In this document: piece after piece, positions 34,748 to 47,439 of the stretch
How the letters are laid out: every line of letters begins with the position of its first letter
Position numbering within the stretch: the stretch's first letter is position 1
Assembly: GCA_003956705.1 (NCBI GenBank)
Contig: QZCP01000094.1
Span: 1-64,000 of the forward strand
Source: Brevipalpus yothersi
Taxonomy: Eukaryota > Arthropoda > Arachnida > Trombidiformes > Tenuipalpidae
DNA: 64,000 nt
Reading direction: 5' to 3'
Position numbers and translations under genes: made by a program
The notes under the pieces: generated by a model
What the model saw: the letters and a program-made list of their open reading frames with translations, nothing else
Database searches by the model: none
Told to the model about the DNA's origin: nothing

Positions 34748-35224
34748 TTACTTCCAATTTCCAGAAGAGTTTGCTCTAAATCAGAAGTATTTACGGTTAA
34801 AACATGAATTCTTCAGTGTAAATCAACACGAATTGATTATGCAAAAAGATGGGTTGAAATCGGCCCTCAAACCATGAGCAAGCCAGGAAGAAATGAGTTA
34901 CAACCATAGTACAATGTGAAACACTTTTCATGATGGTCGTGATAGTTGGCTGGATCGCTCTTATCTTAGTGTTTTCAGCTTCCATGGCTGTAATTTCATA
35001 GAATTTGTATGAGCTCTACCCATGAACTTTTCAAGTAAATAGGCTTAATGCCAATCAATCATGAATTTGTTTCTTGATCGTTGAAATTGAAAGATCACAG
35101 AGAAAAAAATTGAAAGCTACCCACGATCTGGTCAGTTTTTCCAACTAGAACAGTTTAAATTCCCCTTAATCGAAGAAAACAATACATAAGAAAAGTTATG
35201 GGTTTGAATGCAGAGATAATTTAT
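34111..35224. other. Intergenic with (GA)n and class C flank pieces
   Basis: 34111-34700 has nothing I recognise. A (GA)n tract covers 34706-34743. 34770-34980 is a class C 5'-flank piece without a RING exon, and 35050-35220 is the class C 3' flank of U11. Confidence 0.45.
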
Positions 35225-36673
35225 TCAAATTGGTCGTACAGCTCCATAGATTTGAATAGCATCTTTCATGTTCGGGTTTTCAATGATGTATTTGATTGAA
35301 CTTTTTTCTCTAGGATCCAGTAAGTTGTCCACAGACTCTGTAACCACCTGGAGTTCCTTCATTTTGTTGGCTATATCACCCATGTTTCCTTGAAACTTGA
35401 ATTCTTTGAATTCAGTTACAACTTTCGACCGCTTTTTACTGATCATTTTCAATTGATTTTGTAAAATTTCCAGCTTATCTTCATGTATTTTGTTCACCGA
35501 TACCAATAAATCTTTTTCCCGATCGTCTATCAACAACCTCACCTTTTCGAATGTCTTCTCGATATCGGTAGAGATCTTCTCGACATTGAGCTTAAGCTTA
35601 TCTATCTCCGAAGTTACATTTTTCTCAGCTTGGTCCAGTTTAGTGATACATTGCTTGGCTTCGCTATATAAGGCTGTTAATTTTCGTTTTATAACGGCCG
35701 ATGATAGAACAACCTAGTAAAAATCGGACAAAATTCTGTGTTAATTTTTTCAAACGGGTTTAAGAGATGCATAGGATTATGGAAATGATGGAGATTTGAA
35801 AGAGACATGAAGGCAAATTCAGAGGCTGATATCGAATCATCTTTTGACTTATACTGTGATCATTCTGATCGATTAACGATAGATCAGACTACTTTATGGG
35901 ACCGACGATGAATCCATTGCCAACTAGTTCCAAGAAAAATCCATGAATTCTGAAATGCCTTTCGCAATCTCAAATCATTATCAATTTTAGTTTCCAAGAT
36001 TGTTGAGGTTGAAGAAGAGATAAAAAATGGACTCTCTCTGCGATGAAGTAGGACAGAGATAGAATAACAGAACCGTGAAGGCCCAACAAAAATCTTTATA
36101 GCAGAGTAGATTGAAGTGCTATTAGGTTGACAAAAAATCAGAACTCTAACTCAATTTCATCATACATGTATTAACAAGCCTTGTAAGTCTAAAAACTTAT
36201 TTGTCAGCCTAATAGAAAGGTTTTGTACCAGGTGTCAGTTTGCTTACCTCATGTTTAAGGTCTTCAGGATTGTGACCATCATGTGAAGTATTGTCACAAA
36301 GACGGCAGAATAATGTATCACAAGTTTCACAGAAAAACAGTTCTTGTGAAGGATGATCAGAGCATCTTAGAATCACCTCACGACCCTGACGATCGATCAG
36401 ATCGAGAAGCTGATTTGTTCGGAAGTCAGCTACAAATCCATTCTCGATATCGTTTTCTTCACGACACATTGGACAGCTAAAACAGCTTTCTTCCTTCGTC
36501 TTAGGTAGATCACAGAGTTTTTCGAGGCATATTCCGCACAATGTGTGACCACAGTACAGTAATTTGGGACAATGGAGAGACTTGTCATAAATATTAAAGC
36601 ACGTTCCACAAGCTAAAAGCTCTTTGACTAACTCTTTATAGTTGATGGTCACTCTCTCCTCAAGGGTAATCAT
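35225..36673 (-). CDS. U11: RBCC (RING, B-box2, coiled-coil) protein, class C
   Basis: Exons 36248-36673 and 35225-35713 (donor GAG|GTAAGC, acceptor TTACTAG|GTT, phase 0) encode 304 aa, the same exon lengths as U3 (426 + 489 nt). The start is the ATG of 'MITLEERVTINYKEL'. The RING is canonical C3HC4 ('CGTC', 'LYCGHTLCGIC', 'CPMC'), followed by B-box2 ('CSDHPSQELFFCETC', 'CRLC') and an about 160-residue coiled coil ending 'IQIYGAVRPI' and stop. That two divergent copies keep the same length and the same end point argues that the short form is a real gene type rather than a random truncation. It is probably an E3 ligase subunit or a regulator that dimerises with longer paralogues (inference). 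Confidence 0.8.
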
Positions 36674-36904
36674 TATGGAGCGAAAATGTTCGTTCAAACA
36701 AAAAGAGACAAAACTGACAGAGAGATGTTAGACAAATAAGAAATGAATCAAACGACTTGACCAAGACCGGCCTTAAGCAAGAAGTGATAATTACATATTC
36801 ATGCATTCACAAAAATATTCAATTAAAAGGGCGGAGCTTTAGTTCTTGAACCATTGTTGGACTCATTTTGGGTTGAAATGAATTGTTTGTTTGAACAATT
36901 CAAC

Positions 36905-36947
<43 letters not shown>

Positions 36948-37794
36948 CTGAGTACCGGTCAATTGAAGCCAGAAGGCAGAATCGATGCAAAATTTCGATT
37001 TTTTCTAGAATAGTTTGCTCGAATCAGAAATATTTACGGTAAAAAAATAAACTCCAGTGAAAATGAATTTTACGAATTGATGATACGAAAAGGTTGGTTG
37101 AAATTGATCCTCAAACCATGAGCAAGCCAGGAAGAAATGAGTTACATCCATAGTACAATGTAATACATTTTTTATGATGGTCGTGATAATTGGCTGGATT
37201 GCTCTCTTTTCCCTTTCAAAAAAAGGACATAGATTGCTTCCATAGCTGCAATTTCATCGAATTCGTACGAGCTCTACTTATGAAGTTTTCAAGTAAAGGG
37301 CTTAGTGTAGATAATCGAACAGTAGGAAGCCTTAAAAAAGATGTTAGCTGCTGTTTCATTTTGCTGGGAAGTTTTCACATCTACCCTATGAAACACAATG
37401 GATAGAGAATCTATGTAGATTTTATCAACTGGACGAGATTAAATTTACAATACTTTATGTAAACTTGGAGCGAACAGAAAGAGGAACACACTACGCATAA
37501 GATTCGTTTATGTATTACAGTCATAAACAAACTTCCGATTCTCAATCATGCTTCGTATTTAGTGTGTGAAACGAGCGTCAGCGGGTACGATCAATGTAAT
37601 TCATCTCCCTAACATGACCAAAATTGTTCAATCAATCGGTTGTTGAGTTCCGCTTTTCATCGATATTCTCATGATGTTTATTCCACGACAAAACCAAGCG
37701 ATCCCTAAATGGATTTATCTAACGATTTGTGAGCATGAGTCTCTTCCGGCCAATTCATTCATTGATTTGGCATCGAAAATGTTCTCTTCCCTTT

Positions 37795-37856
<62 letters not shown>

Positions 37857-38005
37857 NCTCTCTATCTATCTCACTCACTTATCCAGAAAGCTCCGTTTAT
37901 ATCTTCCAATTTACCTTCTCATTTATTGTTTGTGATGATTCTTCTGGTGTCAACAAGTTGTTATTGGCTGAATGCAGATGATTCCATTTGAAATTGATTC
38001 CGAAA
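36674..38005. other. Intergenic between U11 and the perlecan-like gene
   Basis: It holds a (GA)n tract (36906-36945), a class C 5'-flank piece (36960-37210) and a (CT)n tract (37796-37866). The tract contains one undetermined base (n at 37857), a likely assembly uncertainty. 37220-37790 shows nothing recognisable. The promoter of the plus-strand gene must be in this stretch, but I see no clear element. Confidence 0.5.
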
Positions 38006-41000
38006 ATGATCATTTCTTTATTAACCTTTTTGCTCTTTGTCATCAGAGTGGATTCCATCAACTCGCTAACATGTTCAGCTCACCAATTCAGGTGTAAATC
38101 AAACCAAAAATGCATACCAGCAATGTACCTGTGTGATGGTACGGCTGATTGTCGTGATGGGTCAGATGAGAAAGGGTGTAGTAAGTTCACAAATTGACAC
38201 TGATCCCCCCAATTATCAATCTAATAGTGTTACTTTTGATTCTCTAGAGAAACCTTTCTTCATTGACTATCCTGCAATGAAACCCAAAAGTTCTAATCTT
38301 AAGCTTCGTGAAAGTCAGAACGTGAGTCTTGTATGTCAAGCTAAAGGATATCCAATACCGATAATCAAGTGGAAGCACGAAGAAAAGCCCATTAATCGAA
38401 CTTCCAATCATCGTATTCTCAGTTGGACCCAGGGTGGTTACGGAGTATTGATCATCATGAACATCAAAGTTGGTGATGCTGGTAACTATATCTGTGTTGC
38501 TGAAAATGCTTTGGATTATCTCCATGCTCCTCGAGGGATAACTATTCATGTTCAACGTAAGTTATGCTGATTGAAAATTTCATTTAAGAAGTTCCAAAAA
38601 ACTCAAAATTATAATCTCAATAAATTCACAGCTCATCGTGGCAGTCATCTGGTTCCATCGAGCCCCGGTCGTGAGTTGAATGCCCTTTCATCTCGTCTTT
38701 TCTCCATGATGACTTCTATCTCACATTCTTCTTCTTTTTCTTCCTTCCGATATCTTATGTTTCACCTCTGGGTTTCATCAGCTATAATGGTATCTCCATC
38801 TCATTCCTATGGAGTGGTCGTTTATGCTCGATATTTCGAAAATATGACCGGAGAATTTGCATTTCTAGCATGTTTGACAAACATACCAAATGCCAAATAC
38901 AAATGGACATCAGATAGAGGATTTCTGCCACATTATGCTCGAGTGGTGAGTAGGAAAAATGAAGCATCTCCATCTTACCTAATTTTTCAGGAAATACAAT
39001 CATCTTCATTATTGAGGAGTAAATGATCAGTGTCTCCATTTACTCTCGCTAAGGAACTAATGATAAGCTATTTCCTTTGCTACTCAATTTACTGTTGATT
39101 GTATTTACTTTTATCATTAGAAGATTAAAATTCAACTCATTTTATCATGATAAAACCTTGAATGTTCTGAATTCCTAGATAAAAGCCAAGTTTTGTGTTA
39201 CACCTGTCAATAAAAGAAGCCAAAGAGGCTACAAATGCCAGGTCGAAGATCCATCTGGATTATTATTGGAGGGTAAAGTTGAATTGCGTTCCCAAAAAGA
39301 AGATCCCGCAAGCCCGAGAGTTAGAGTTGTTCCAGGATATATGAGAATACCAGTTGGTTCATCATTAAACCTGCATTGTCATGTATCTCAAACATCCGAA
39401 ATTCGTTCGATCTTTTGGACCTTTAATGGTAATCAATCTTTACCTGGAGGAGTTTATCAAGTTAGTGTTCTTGGAGCACTATCACAGTTGAATACCTATT
39501 TATTCATTATTTTTCCCCTTTCAGAGTAAAAATAAGCTGAGGCTTTGGCAAATCAAGCCTAACATGGCCGGAATATATCGGTGTAATGTGAATCTTGATT
39601 CTGGCACTTTTTATGGTCAGGCCACCGTTGGAGTTTTTTCACCACCAAAGATAATACCAGGGCCGTCTCTAACTCTATATCCTGTCAGCCAAGAAATTAT
39701 GCTGTCTGGATCAGCAATTTTCGAATGTGCAACAAATGGAACATCTTCAAGATGGTATGAAGAACGAAATCTGACTTCTAACCAAAAAATTTCAAATCAA
39801 ATACTTCATTTTCAAAACCACAATCAGGAGTCCTAACTCTTACAATAATAATAATGACCGCTTCTTTGGTCGAAATACTTTTGAATATATTCATATTTTT
39901 GTGGGCCATTTGATCAACAATCTAATTTTCAATCTGAGTGGAAATTTGATCTCTCTTTCGATCAACTCTTCCATCTTCATGTCTTCTTGATTTTTCTGAT
40001 CTCTTTTTTTCAATTAACTAACCTATCCTATTAACTAATCTAGTCAATTTATTAATTTAGTCAATTATTCTAGCCAATTTCTCATCATCATCACATTTCA
40101 ATTTTTCAATCTTCTTCTCTTCATCATAATTTTTGAATGCTCAAATCTTCAAAGTTTTCTGGTTCCTCAAGAATGAAACTTTTCCTTTCTTTCAGGTATT
40201 TTGAAAATTCTGATCAACTCCCTCCGGGTGTATCGGTTATTAATCTTAATAGAATATATAAGAATCATGGGAGAATAATTAGAAAAATGTTACGCATCGA
40301 AAATGTGAAAGATTTCCACTATGGGAAGTATACATGTGAATCAAAAAATGAGCATGGAATAAGTACAAGAAAAACAGCCACTCTGATCAAGCTTTATCCA
40401 AAGTCTACTACTACTCAAGCTCCCAACAATTTGACAACACAGACGCCTAAGAAACATATTTATACTCGACCATCAACAACGACATCAACACACTTGACTA
40501 CACACCCAACTCTTTCTTCGGTAAGGTAGATCACAGGAGAATTTCGATTGAACATGGCATTTTCTCCGTTTTCTATTTAATTTTTTTTTCAATAATACAT
40601 CCTATATGAGGAAGTTCATTTCAATTCTTCAACAGAACTGTACGCTATCCAGCTGTTCAACACCTAAATCCAACCTGTCTCACTCAGTAAATGATGGACA
40701 ATACACCTCAACTCCTTCCTATGGAACGATGGATTCAAGCTGTTCTGAGATAGTCAATCTATCTGATGTGTCCAATGTATTGGTCCCCAATCCATTTCAT
40801 GTTCCCCAACTGAGAATTGAGCCTCAAGATCCAATGGTTCCTCGAGGAGCTGATGTGAAATTGGTGTGCCATGTGATGAACGGTTATCAGAATATGAAAA
40901 TTATCTGGACCAAGACAATTGGTAGATCCAATACTCGACTTTGTGTTGGAGGCAATGTTCTTAAACTTCAGAGTATAACTAAAAGAGACAGAGGTCTTTA

Positions 41001-41436
41001 CACATGTGGAATAAATGGATCATTTGGTGAAACTGAAACATCTACTTTCCTTGAGGTTGGTAGATATGAGGTTCCAGCTCTCAGGATTTCTCCAAATGCA
41101 ACTCAAACCGTTCCTGTGAATAGTGATGCTGTCTTCCGATGCCACATAGTGGCTGGTGATCCTATTCCAACCATCCGATGGATCAGAGCTGGTGGCAAAT
41201 CGATGCCTCATAACACTCGGTTTGAGAATAACGGTTCTATCAGATTCAAAAACGTTAATGGAGATGAGGAGGGTATTTACATGTGTATGGCGAAAAATTT
41301 CGTTGGATTTGCTCAGCAGCCGGCTGAGCTTATAATTACAGGTGATTAACTTGTAGAAATTTTTCTTCTTTGAGTTTCTTATGCTTAATTTCTTTCTTTA
41401 CCTCCAGAGTCCAACCGAGAAAATCTTGTGGTGTGA
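38006..41436 (+). CDS. Secreted LDLa - multi-Ig protein, perlecan-like
   Basis: Eight exons fit phase and splice consensus: 38006-38180, 38248-38556, 38782-38945, 39179-39460, 39525-39754, 40196-40520, 40636-41341, 41408-41436 (2220 nt, 739 aa). The ATG opens a signal peptide ('MIISLLTFLLFVIRVDS'). Next comes an LDL-receptor class A module with all six Cys and the Ca-binding 'CDGTADCRDGSDEKGC', then about six Ig-type modules ('AGNYICVAEN', 'GYKCQVED', 'AGIYRCNV', 'YGKYTCESKN', 'RGLYTCGING', 'EGIYMCMAKN'), with a Thr-rich linker near 40400-40510. LDLa plus I-set Ig is typical of perlecan (HSPG2/trol), an extracellular-matrix proteoglycan, but this is far shorter and ends 'ESNRENLVV'. Exon 3 could instead begin at 38631, and the last donor (G|GTGATT) is weak. 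It is the only plus-strand gene in the window. Confidence 0.7.
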
Positions 41437-41539
41437 TGAGTGTTTGTAGAGAAAACTCGAGAATTGGTGGTGATTCATAACAAGAATATGGAATGGTTAA
41501 AAAATATGAAGTATGACTACTCAAGCGCGATAGTTGAGA

Positions 41540-41835
41540 GATAGATGTAAAGAGATATTTGACCATCTGATATGCTATTTTCATGCTATTAAGCTTACTT
41601 TCTTGAAACAGCAATGAACTGTTCATTTGTATGGGTTGATTTATCGAATAGCTCAATTAACACTAACGCTTCTTGTATAAACCTATCTTTGTCATATCAC
41701 AAGAGAAGCAAACTTTGTTCATTGATACAATCATTTTTTATTTTTACAAATTATTTTAGATTCAAAGTAAAGTTTCAAATGGAAGAGAGGGAAATTTGAG
41801 GTCAAGACTCAGAAGCACTACTTTCCAGAATATTC
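41540..41835. repeat. Duplicated flank segment
   Basis: It matches about 33800-34030 and 52730-52985 (landmark 'gtcatatcacatcagaggcaa'-type sequence), so part of a class B 5' flank has been copied next to the end of the perlecan-like gene. Confidence 0.5.
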
Positions 41836-41859
41836 TCCAATCTCACTCCACCACTTCTC

Positions 41860-42035
41860 CAGTGGTTCATCAAAGAGAATATGGCCATTAGCTAGAACAA
41901 TGAAAACTCTGGAATAAATGAAATTTAGAGCTAAATCAGATAGTTTGAGCTAGCTGACATCACTAACTAGTTTTCATTGGAAACTAGCAGTTCAATCCTC
42001 ACTTTTAAGCCATTCGGAAATTTCATGATGACCAT
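41860..42035 (-). pseudogene. Propeller remnant downstream of U12
   Basis: The minus strand contains a worn 'RVFIVLANGH' blade and a degenerate preceding blade, without an open frame. It is the counterpart of the remnant at 23600-23830. Confidence 0.45.
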
Positions 42036-42348
42036 TTGCTGAACCCACATTTATCACTATTCATAATTCAAGTTAACCTGGAAAGTCAAGAACAGAACTA
42101 GAACTATTTGACTAGATACAACTCAATTGCTTCTTATCAGAAGAGTAAGGAAGTGAATTGACAACTCTTACCTCAGGAATTTTTCGGACATTCGTTCATA
42201 TATTCGTACATACATTGTACATTCGGGGATTGCTTGTATCTTCAATTTGCTGACCAGTTAAGTCACTGCTAACAAATCAGGATGGTCGATTTATAAAAAC
42301 AAAAGATCTAATGAATAGAAATGATCAGAGATGAGGTAAGGTTCACAG

Positions 42349-42354
42349 TTTATT
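42349..42354 (-). terminator. Poly(A) signal AATAAA of U12
   Basis: AATAAA on the minus strand about 56 nt beyond the U12 stop codon. Confidence 0.55.
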
Positions 42355-42409
42355 GGGCTTTCGTTTCATCTTAGAAAAATGATTAAAAATCTTCAGATAT
42401 TCAGTCACT

Positions 42410-45400
42410 TCACTTCCATACAATCATATGGTAATGAATCTCGTCAAAAACACAATTTATTCCAGCATTTTCGTCTATCATAAGGTCTCTGTAGCCTCGA
42501 CCCCCGCTTAGCATTCCATTATCGAGCGAAAGAAAGAATTTCACTGCCTCACCGAATCCATGAAGAGATAGCTGAGCGCGGAATATATCACATTTTAACC
42601 CAGACGGAGAGGAAGTGAATTTGAAAGGAATGCACAGAATTATACCAGATGCTGTTCCTACCCAAAGATGATCATTACTCGCTTTCAAAGCTGTAACCCT
42701 CGCAATAGAATTGAGTTCAGAGTCAGCCAACAATGGAATCAGCATTTTCTTCAGGTCAGGTCGAACATCGATTGATAGAACTTTATCGTAAGGTTCAGTG
42801 GTTGAAAAGAGTTGAATCATTTGATCTGATAGAGAATGATAGCTACACCAAACACCACCCTCTGTCGCAGATAGTTTGTCAATTTGAGCCTCACTGTCAC
42901 TCACTTTCAATTGTGTGACAATTTTCAAACTTTCACAATCAAGAATATAGACCGATTTTTGAGAAGCAAGCCAAATGACGGTTTTGACGGCCTCCATACA
43001 GCTAATGCTGATATTTTGTTCACCACTTGATGATCTATCATCTGATGAAACCAAATCTTCTGAATTCTCAACAAATGATGCTATCGACGATTCTGCTTTA
43101 CCAATGCAAGAAATTTTTCCTGTTCCTGGACTCTTTTCACTTATATCGACCAAATAATATTCTGAAAAGTTCCAACATAGGTTTTCTTGCGATCTGATGA
43201 AGACACAGCACTGACCATTGGCTAGAGCAATGAAAACTTTTCCTCTGGAATGAATTATCTGGACAACAGTATCTGGAAGTTTCATCTTGATGGAGCTGTA
43301 TACCGACTGATCTTCAGCTGAGACAATGTGAACGGTTCCATCGTCACTTCCAATCCATAAGGTGCGGAGAGATTGAATATTTGAATCTTGTTTACTTGTG
43401 GACTCAAGGCAAGTCGACAAGGACTTTTGCTGAATCAATGTCTCTTCTAGATCCAAATTTTCAGCGATCTCAGTTATCTGGGTGGAATCCTGGACTGAGA
43501 ATGATTCGCTTCCCCTCGTAACTTCATTGACTCCTCCAGAAAATGAAAAGTCGCTGGAGAGTGAAGCGCTAGTGGCAACTAGAAAATAGTAGAGAACGGA
43601 GTGAACGAATGAAATTATCTGATACACATCCAAGAAAATTACATAGATTCCATGACTGAGGGACGCTAAAAAAATTCATGTATCGTACTTTTTTAAATCA
43701 AACTGAATAAGATAAATGAACAAACCTTGCTTTCCAAGAGGAAAGTAATCACCATCTTCCATGAAATCCTCGCTTATTGATGAAAAACGAAATGAAAATT
43801 GATCAGAACTATTTGGCGCGGTATTATTCGAATTATGTTATCGACAATGTATATATCTATATTAACTGTCAATACTATGTATCAATACCAAATCAGTGCT
43901 TACCTAACTCCGTGAGGATAATCTGCAGACATCCATATTTCCAAAATAATTGAATCATTTTTGATAAAACCTTTACTCGGGTCTAATATATAACTCCAAT
44001 TTGCGAACTCTGAGAATCCCCAAGATTGATGATTCTTCGCAAAAACACTCGCTTGACCAAATTTTCTTGTCCATGGTTTATTCCCATTTTGACTTATCAA
44101 TCTAAATTCAGCCTCAGCTTTACATGACCAAGTCGAAGATTCGGGACAACCATCGCATGCGAGAAATACTCCCAAAGTCTTTGATGACTCAGAACCTTCT
44201 TGGTATGCCTCTATTTGCCTGATTTGGTTCAAGGTGATACACCATGGAAATAAGTGAGCAATTTGAAATAGTGATGAGGATTTTGAAATTATGAGCGATT
44301 TTTTCAACACGCCACAATTTCTTCAGATTTTACACGTGGGAAATAGGCGAGGAGGTTATGATAGCTCACCATGATAAGTTGCGAACATGGACAGATGGAC
44401 TGAGTACGACCTTATCCATTTTGCTGAAGTTTTCGATTGTATGCCTGAACGTAGTTTCAGATCGAGCTTTGTTTATTGAAATATCCCTCTTAAGGAAGCA
44501 TTCAGCCTGCAATTTGTCAACAGTGATATCAACTGGGCTGCATTCTGATAGGAGTCTATAACCGGGAACAAATTCGATACATGTAAGTTGGCTCGAGAGA
44601 GAGAACTTATCAGAAATCCAATCATCTTCTTTTCCTTCCATGTTCACTTTGAAAAATGAATTACCCCCACAAATCCTTGTGGTCTTAGAGCAACTATCAT
44701 AAGCAGCACATTCAAGAGATGGAATATATCTGGGATCCAGAAGTCTGCAGTATTCTGGCTCAGGAAGTGGAGCAGTTTCCAATCCAATGGTCCACCCATG
44801 GGAATCAACTCTGACCTCTTTTTGGTTGACCGCCAGCTTGATACACTCTGTGTCTGAGTGAGTAACTCTTGAAAATCCTCTATAGAGATCGCTGATCTCA
44901 TTACTATAAATTAGATTTTCGTACTTCTGTGCCTCGAATCTCAAGGGGTAGCTCTTGATTCGGCAGTCGAGAACTTTCACTTCTAGAACATGAGTACCAG
45001 GTTTTAATGCGACGAATTGTACTTCATAGGTGCCATCTCCTGTGTCAATCATCTTAACAAGAATGTCTCTCAAAAAACCTGGACCTAATATAGTTGCACC
45101 GATGGCATCTAGATCATTCCCGTTATAATTGTTACCAGAAGAATCTTTGGTGACTACAGTGGCCGAAGTACGCATTCCAGCAAAGCACTTTTCAACCCTC
45201 GCTTCGCATAAAGGTGGAAATGTTTTGTTTGTCCGGAAGCTACAGTAGCCCTCCATAACTTTTTTAACCCTTTCCAAAACCTCTCTGTCCTCAACGTAAC
45301 TTAGAGAACAATTAATTTTTGGGACCAGTGAATTTTTCTCTGTTTCCCTCCTCATTTGAAGCTCTTCGGTCTTGTTTTTCACTGCACTAACAACTCCTTG

Positions 45401-46483
45401 ATGTCGGAACTTTTTGTATTCATGAATAACCATGGATTTTTCATTTTTGATCCATTGTCTTTGTTCATGTAAAATTTTTCTCTTGTTGTCTGACGTTTGA
45501 CGAATTGAAAAAGACATTTCTCGGCGTCGTTTGTCCAATAGACTGCTGATTTTTGTGAAGAACAGATCGCTGTTTTCCAAAACGCTATTGCTCTTTTCTT
45601 CGATTCTTTTTTCTAGACCGGCTAGTCTTTTATCTGCACAATCCAAACCAAAGATCCATTCATCAGCTTCATCATTTAGGGATTCTAAGTTCTTTTTCAT
45701 TGCCGAAGAAAAACGTCGAACCTGGTAAAAAGGCGAAGTTAAAGGAGTATGGCTGAGAACATTTCAAAGATTTTCATTAAGAAGGGGACATTGATATTAC
45801 AATGAACTGAGAGGAAGAAGTCATCTCCTCAATATCTAGTGTGAAAGTGTAAATTCAAATTTTCTGAAGCACATGTGAATGAACTTTCCTAGTGAACAGC
45901 GAATATAACATCACTATGACTTTCAGATCTCTGTTCATGAGAAGTATTCTACTGAAATCCCCACCAATGAACAGATAGTAGCCATCAAACACATAACGAG
46001 AGAATCATACAGAATGATGAATTTATAAGCAACGAGAGTGAATATACTTACATCATGCTCAGGCTTGGCTTGATTGTCATTAGAATGAGATTTATCGTCA
46101 CATGAATCACAAAACAAAGCATCACAAGGTTCACAGTAAAGTATTTCGTCGAGCGGATGCTCTGAGCATTCAGGTATGGATATGCAATCATCCAATCGAT
46201 TAAGGAGTCGATTAAGATAAGGATCAGTTTGAAAAGTTGAAACACCTTCTGTTGGAATTTTTATATCTCTGCGACATATTGGACAAGGAAACAGACGTTT
46301 GGCAACAGCCTCTGGTTGAGAGCAAAGGCCCTCAAGACACTTCAAGCAAATGGAATGACAACGTTCCAACAATTTTGGCAATTGATGAAGTTGGTCATAA
46401 GTTTCCGAACAGATTGGACATGTCAGCTCTGTTTTGATCAACTCATCACAATCAACGGAGATCTTCTCCTTATACCTGATCAT
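42410..46483 (-). CDS. U12: RING - B-box2 - coiled-coil - filamin - JIP propeller with inserted USP7 fragment, class A
   Basis: Five exons (46052-46483, 44370-45721, 43904-44218, 43726-43772, 42410-43578; phases 0, 2, 2, 1) give 1104 aa without disruption. The start is the ATG of 'MIRYKEKISVDCDEL'. RING has 'CPIC', 'ERCHSICLKC', 'CPIC', with the third-ligand Cys next to His. B-box2: 'CSEHPLDEILYCEPC'. Filamin: 'GTHVLEVKVL'. The inserted MATH is the most USP7-like of the set: 'RSETTFRHTIENFS', 'VVLSPSVHVRNLSW', 'SSTWSCKAEAEFRLI', 'HQSWGFSEFANW', 'DPSKGFIKNDSIILEIWMSA'. The Cys-box counterpart is 'VATSASLS' after 'DYFPLGKQ'. The propeller resumes at 'SLRTLWIGSDDGTVHIV' and ends 'IVWK'. Confidence 0.85.
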
Positions 46484-47439
46484 CTCTCTACTAATATTAT
46501 TCAACAATCAGAGAACTCACCAAGGTGGAAGCAAAAGAAATAGAATCTGGTGAACTTGGAAAACACGTTGTCGTCACATGAAAATTGGAAGATTTTGATT
46601 TAATGCTTCGTATCAGAGATTTAATGTCTTCTTCGAATGGATAACTTCAAAACATTATTGACTTTCACATCAGAAAGGCTGTCAAGAGAGTGATTTTGTT
46701 GTCGATTATTTGTTAAAAAACTAAGAGCTTGATAGCTCAAGCTTCCGGACTTGAATACAGATTGCTTGATATTTGAAAAAGATGGAGGTCGTGGGATTCT
46801 TTTGGAGAGACTCACTCCTAAACCAGAAAAGTTGGCGTTGCCCAACATGAAAGCAACGGTACATGTACATATGCCCTCTTCTTGCGTCCCAGAGGGAGTA
46901 TATATTAACTCCAACTCAGCATATCATAATCTCTGATCAGCAGAGAGAACTTTGAATCATCCTCATCTTCATGCGAAGAGAATTGATCATCCGATAAGTC
47001 ATCAGTACTAGGAGATCATATGGTGAAATATTCGAGTTATGTTGAGATATTGATCAAGTAGACGAGTTAGACGAAACTTTTGGCGGTTACATCACATTGT
47101 AAACATAGTCTCCATTCTAGTAATACGAAGTACGAAAGATTCCATTTACGAGACATGTTTCGTTATGCATTCTCTCAATAGCCTACCTCAAGAGTTCTGA
47201 TTAGTCACTCGTTCTTGCTCACTCTTCGTTCTTCGAGCTTCTACATCGATTATCGGTTACAGGTTTGTTCAGAAGATGTGTAGTTTATGGTAAATAAAAA
47301 ATTCAGATAAAATGTAAAAGGTGATAAGAGAGAAATAGAAAGTTCAAGGACGCATGATGAGAGAACAACTGAGATTACGAAAAAACGATTAAATTAACAA
47401 AATTTAACTTATTTTTCTATTTAATTTTTCTTATCTTGT
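46484..47439. other. Intergenic between U12 and U13
   Basis: 46660-46810 is shared with 28990-29160, and 47180-47440 is the class B 3' flank with a partly deleted hairpin. The minus-strand frame 46621-46914 contains 'EEGICTCTVAF', faintly like the end of an Ig domain, but nothing supports it as a gene. Confidence 0.45.

Noticed and set aside
46621..46914. 97-aa minus-strand frame with 'EEGICTCTVAF', faintly Ig-like
   Set aside because: No domain core, no clear start or splice context; the duplicated copy near 29.0 kb does not keep the frame.
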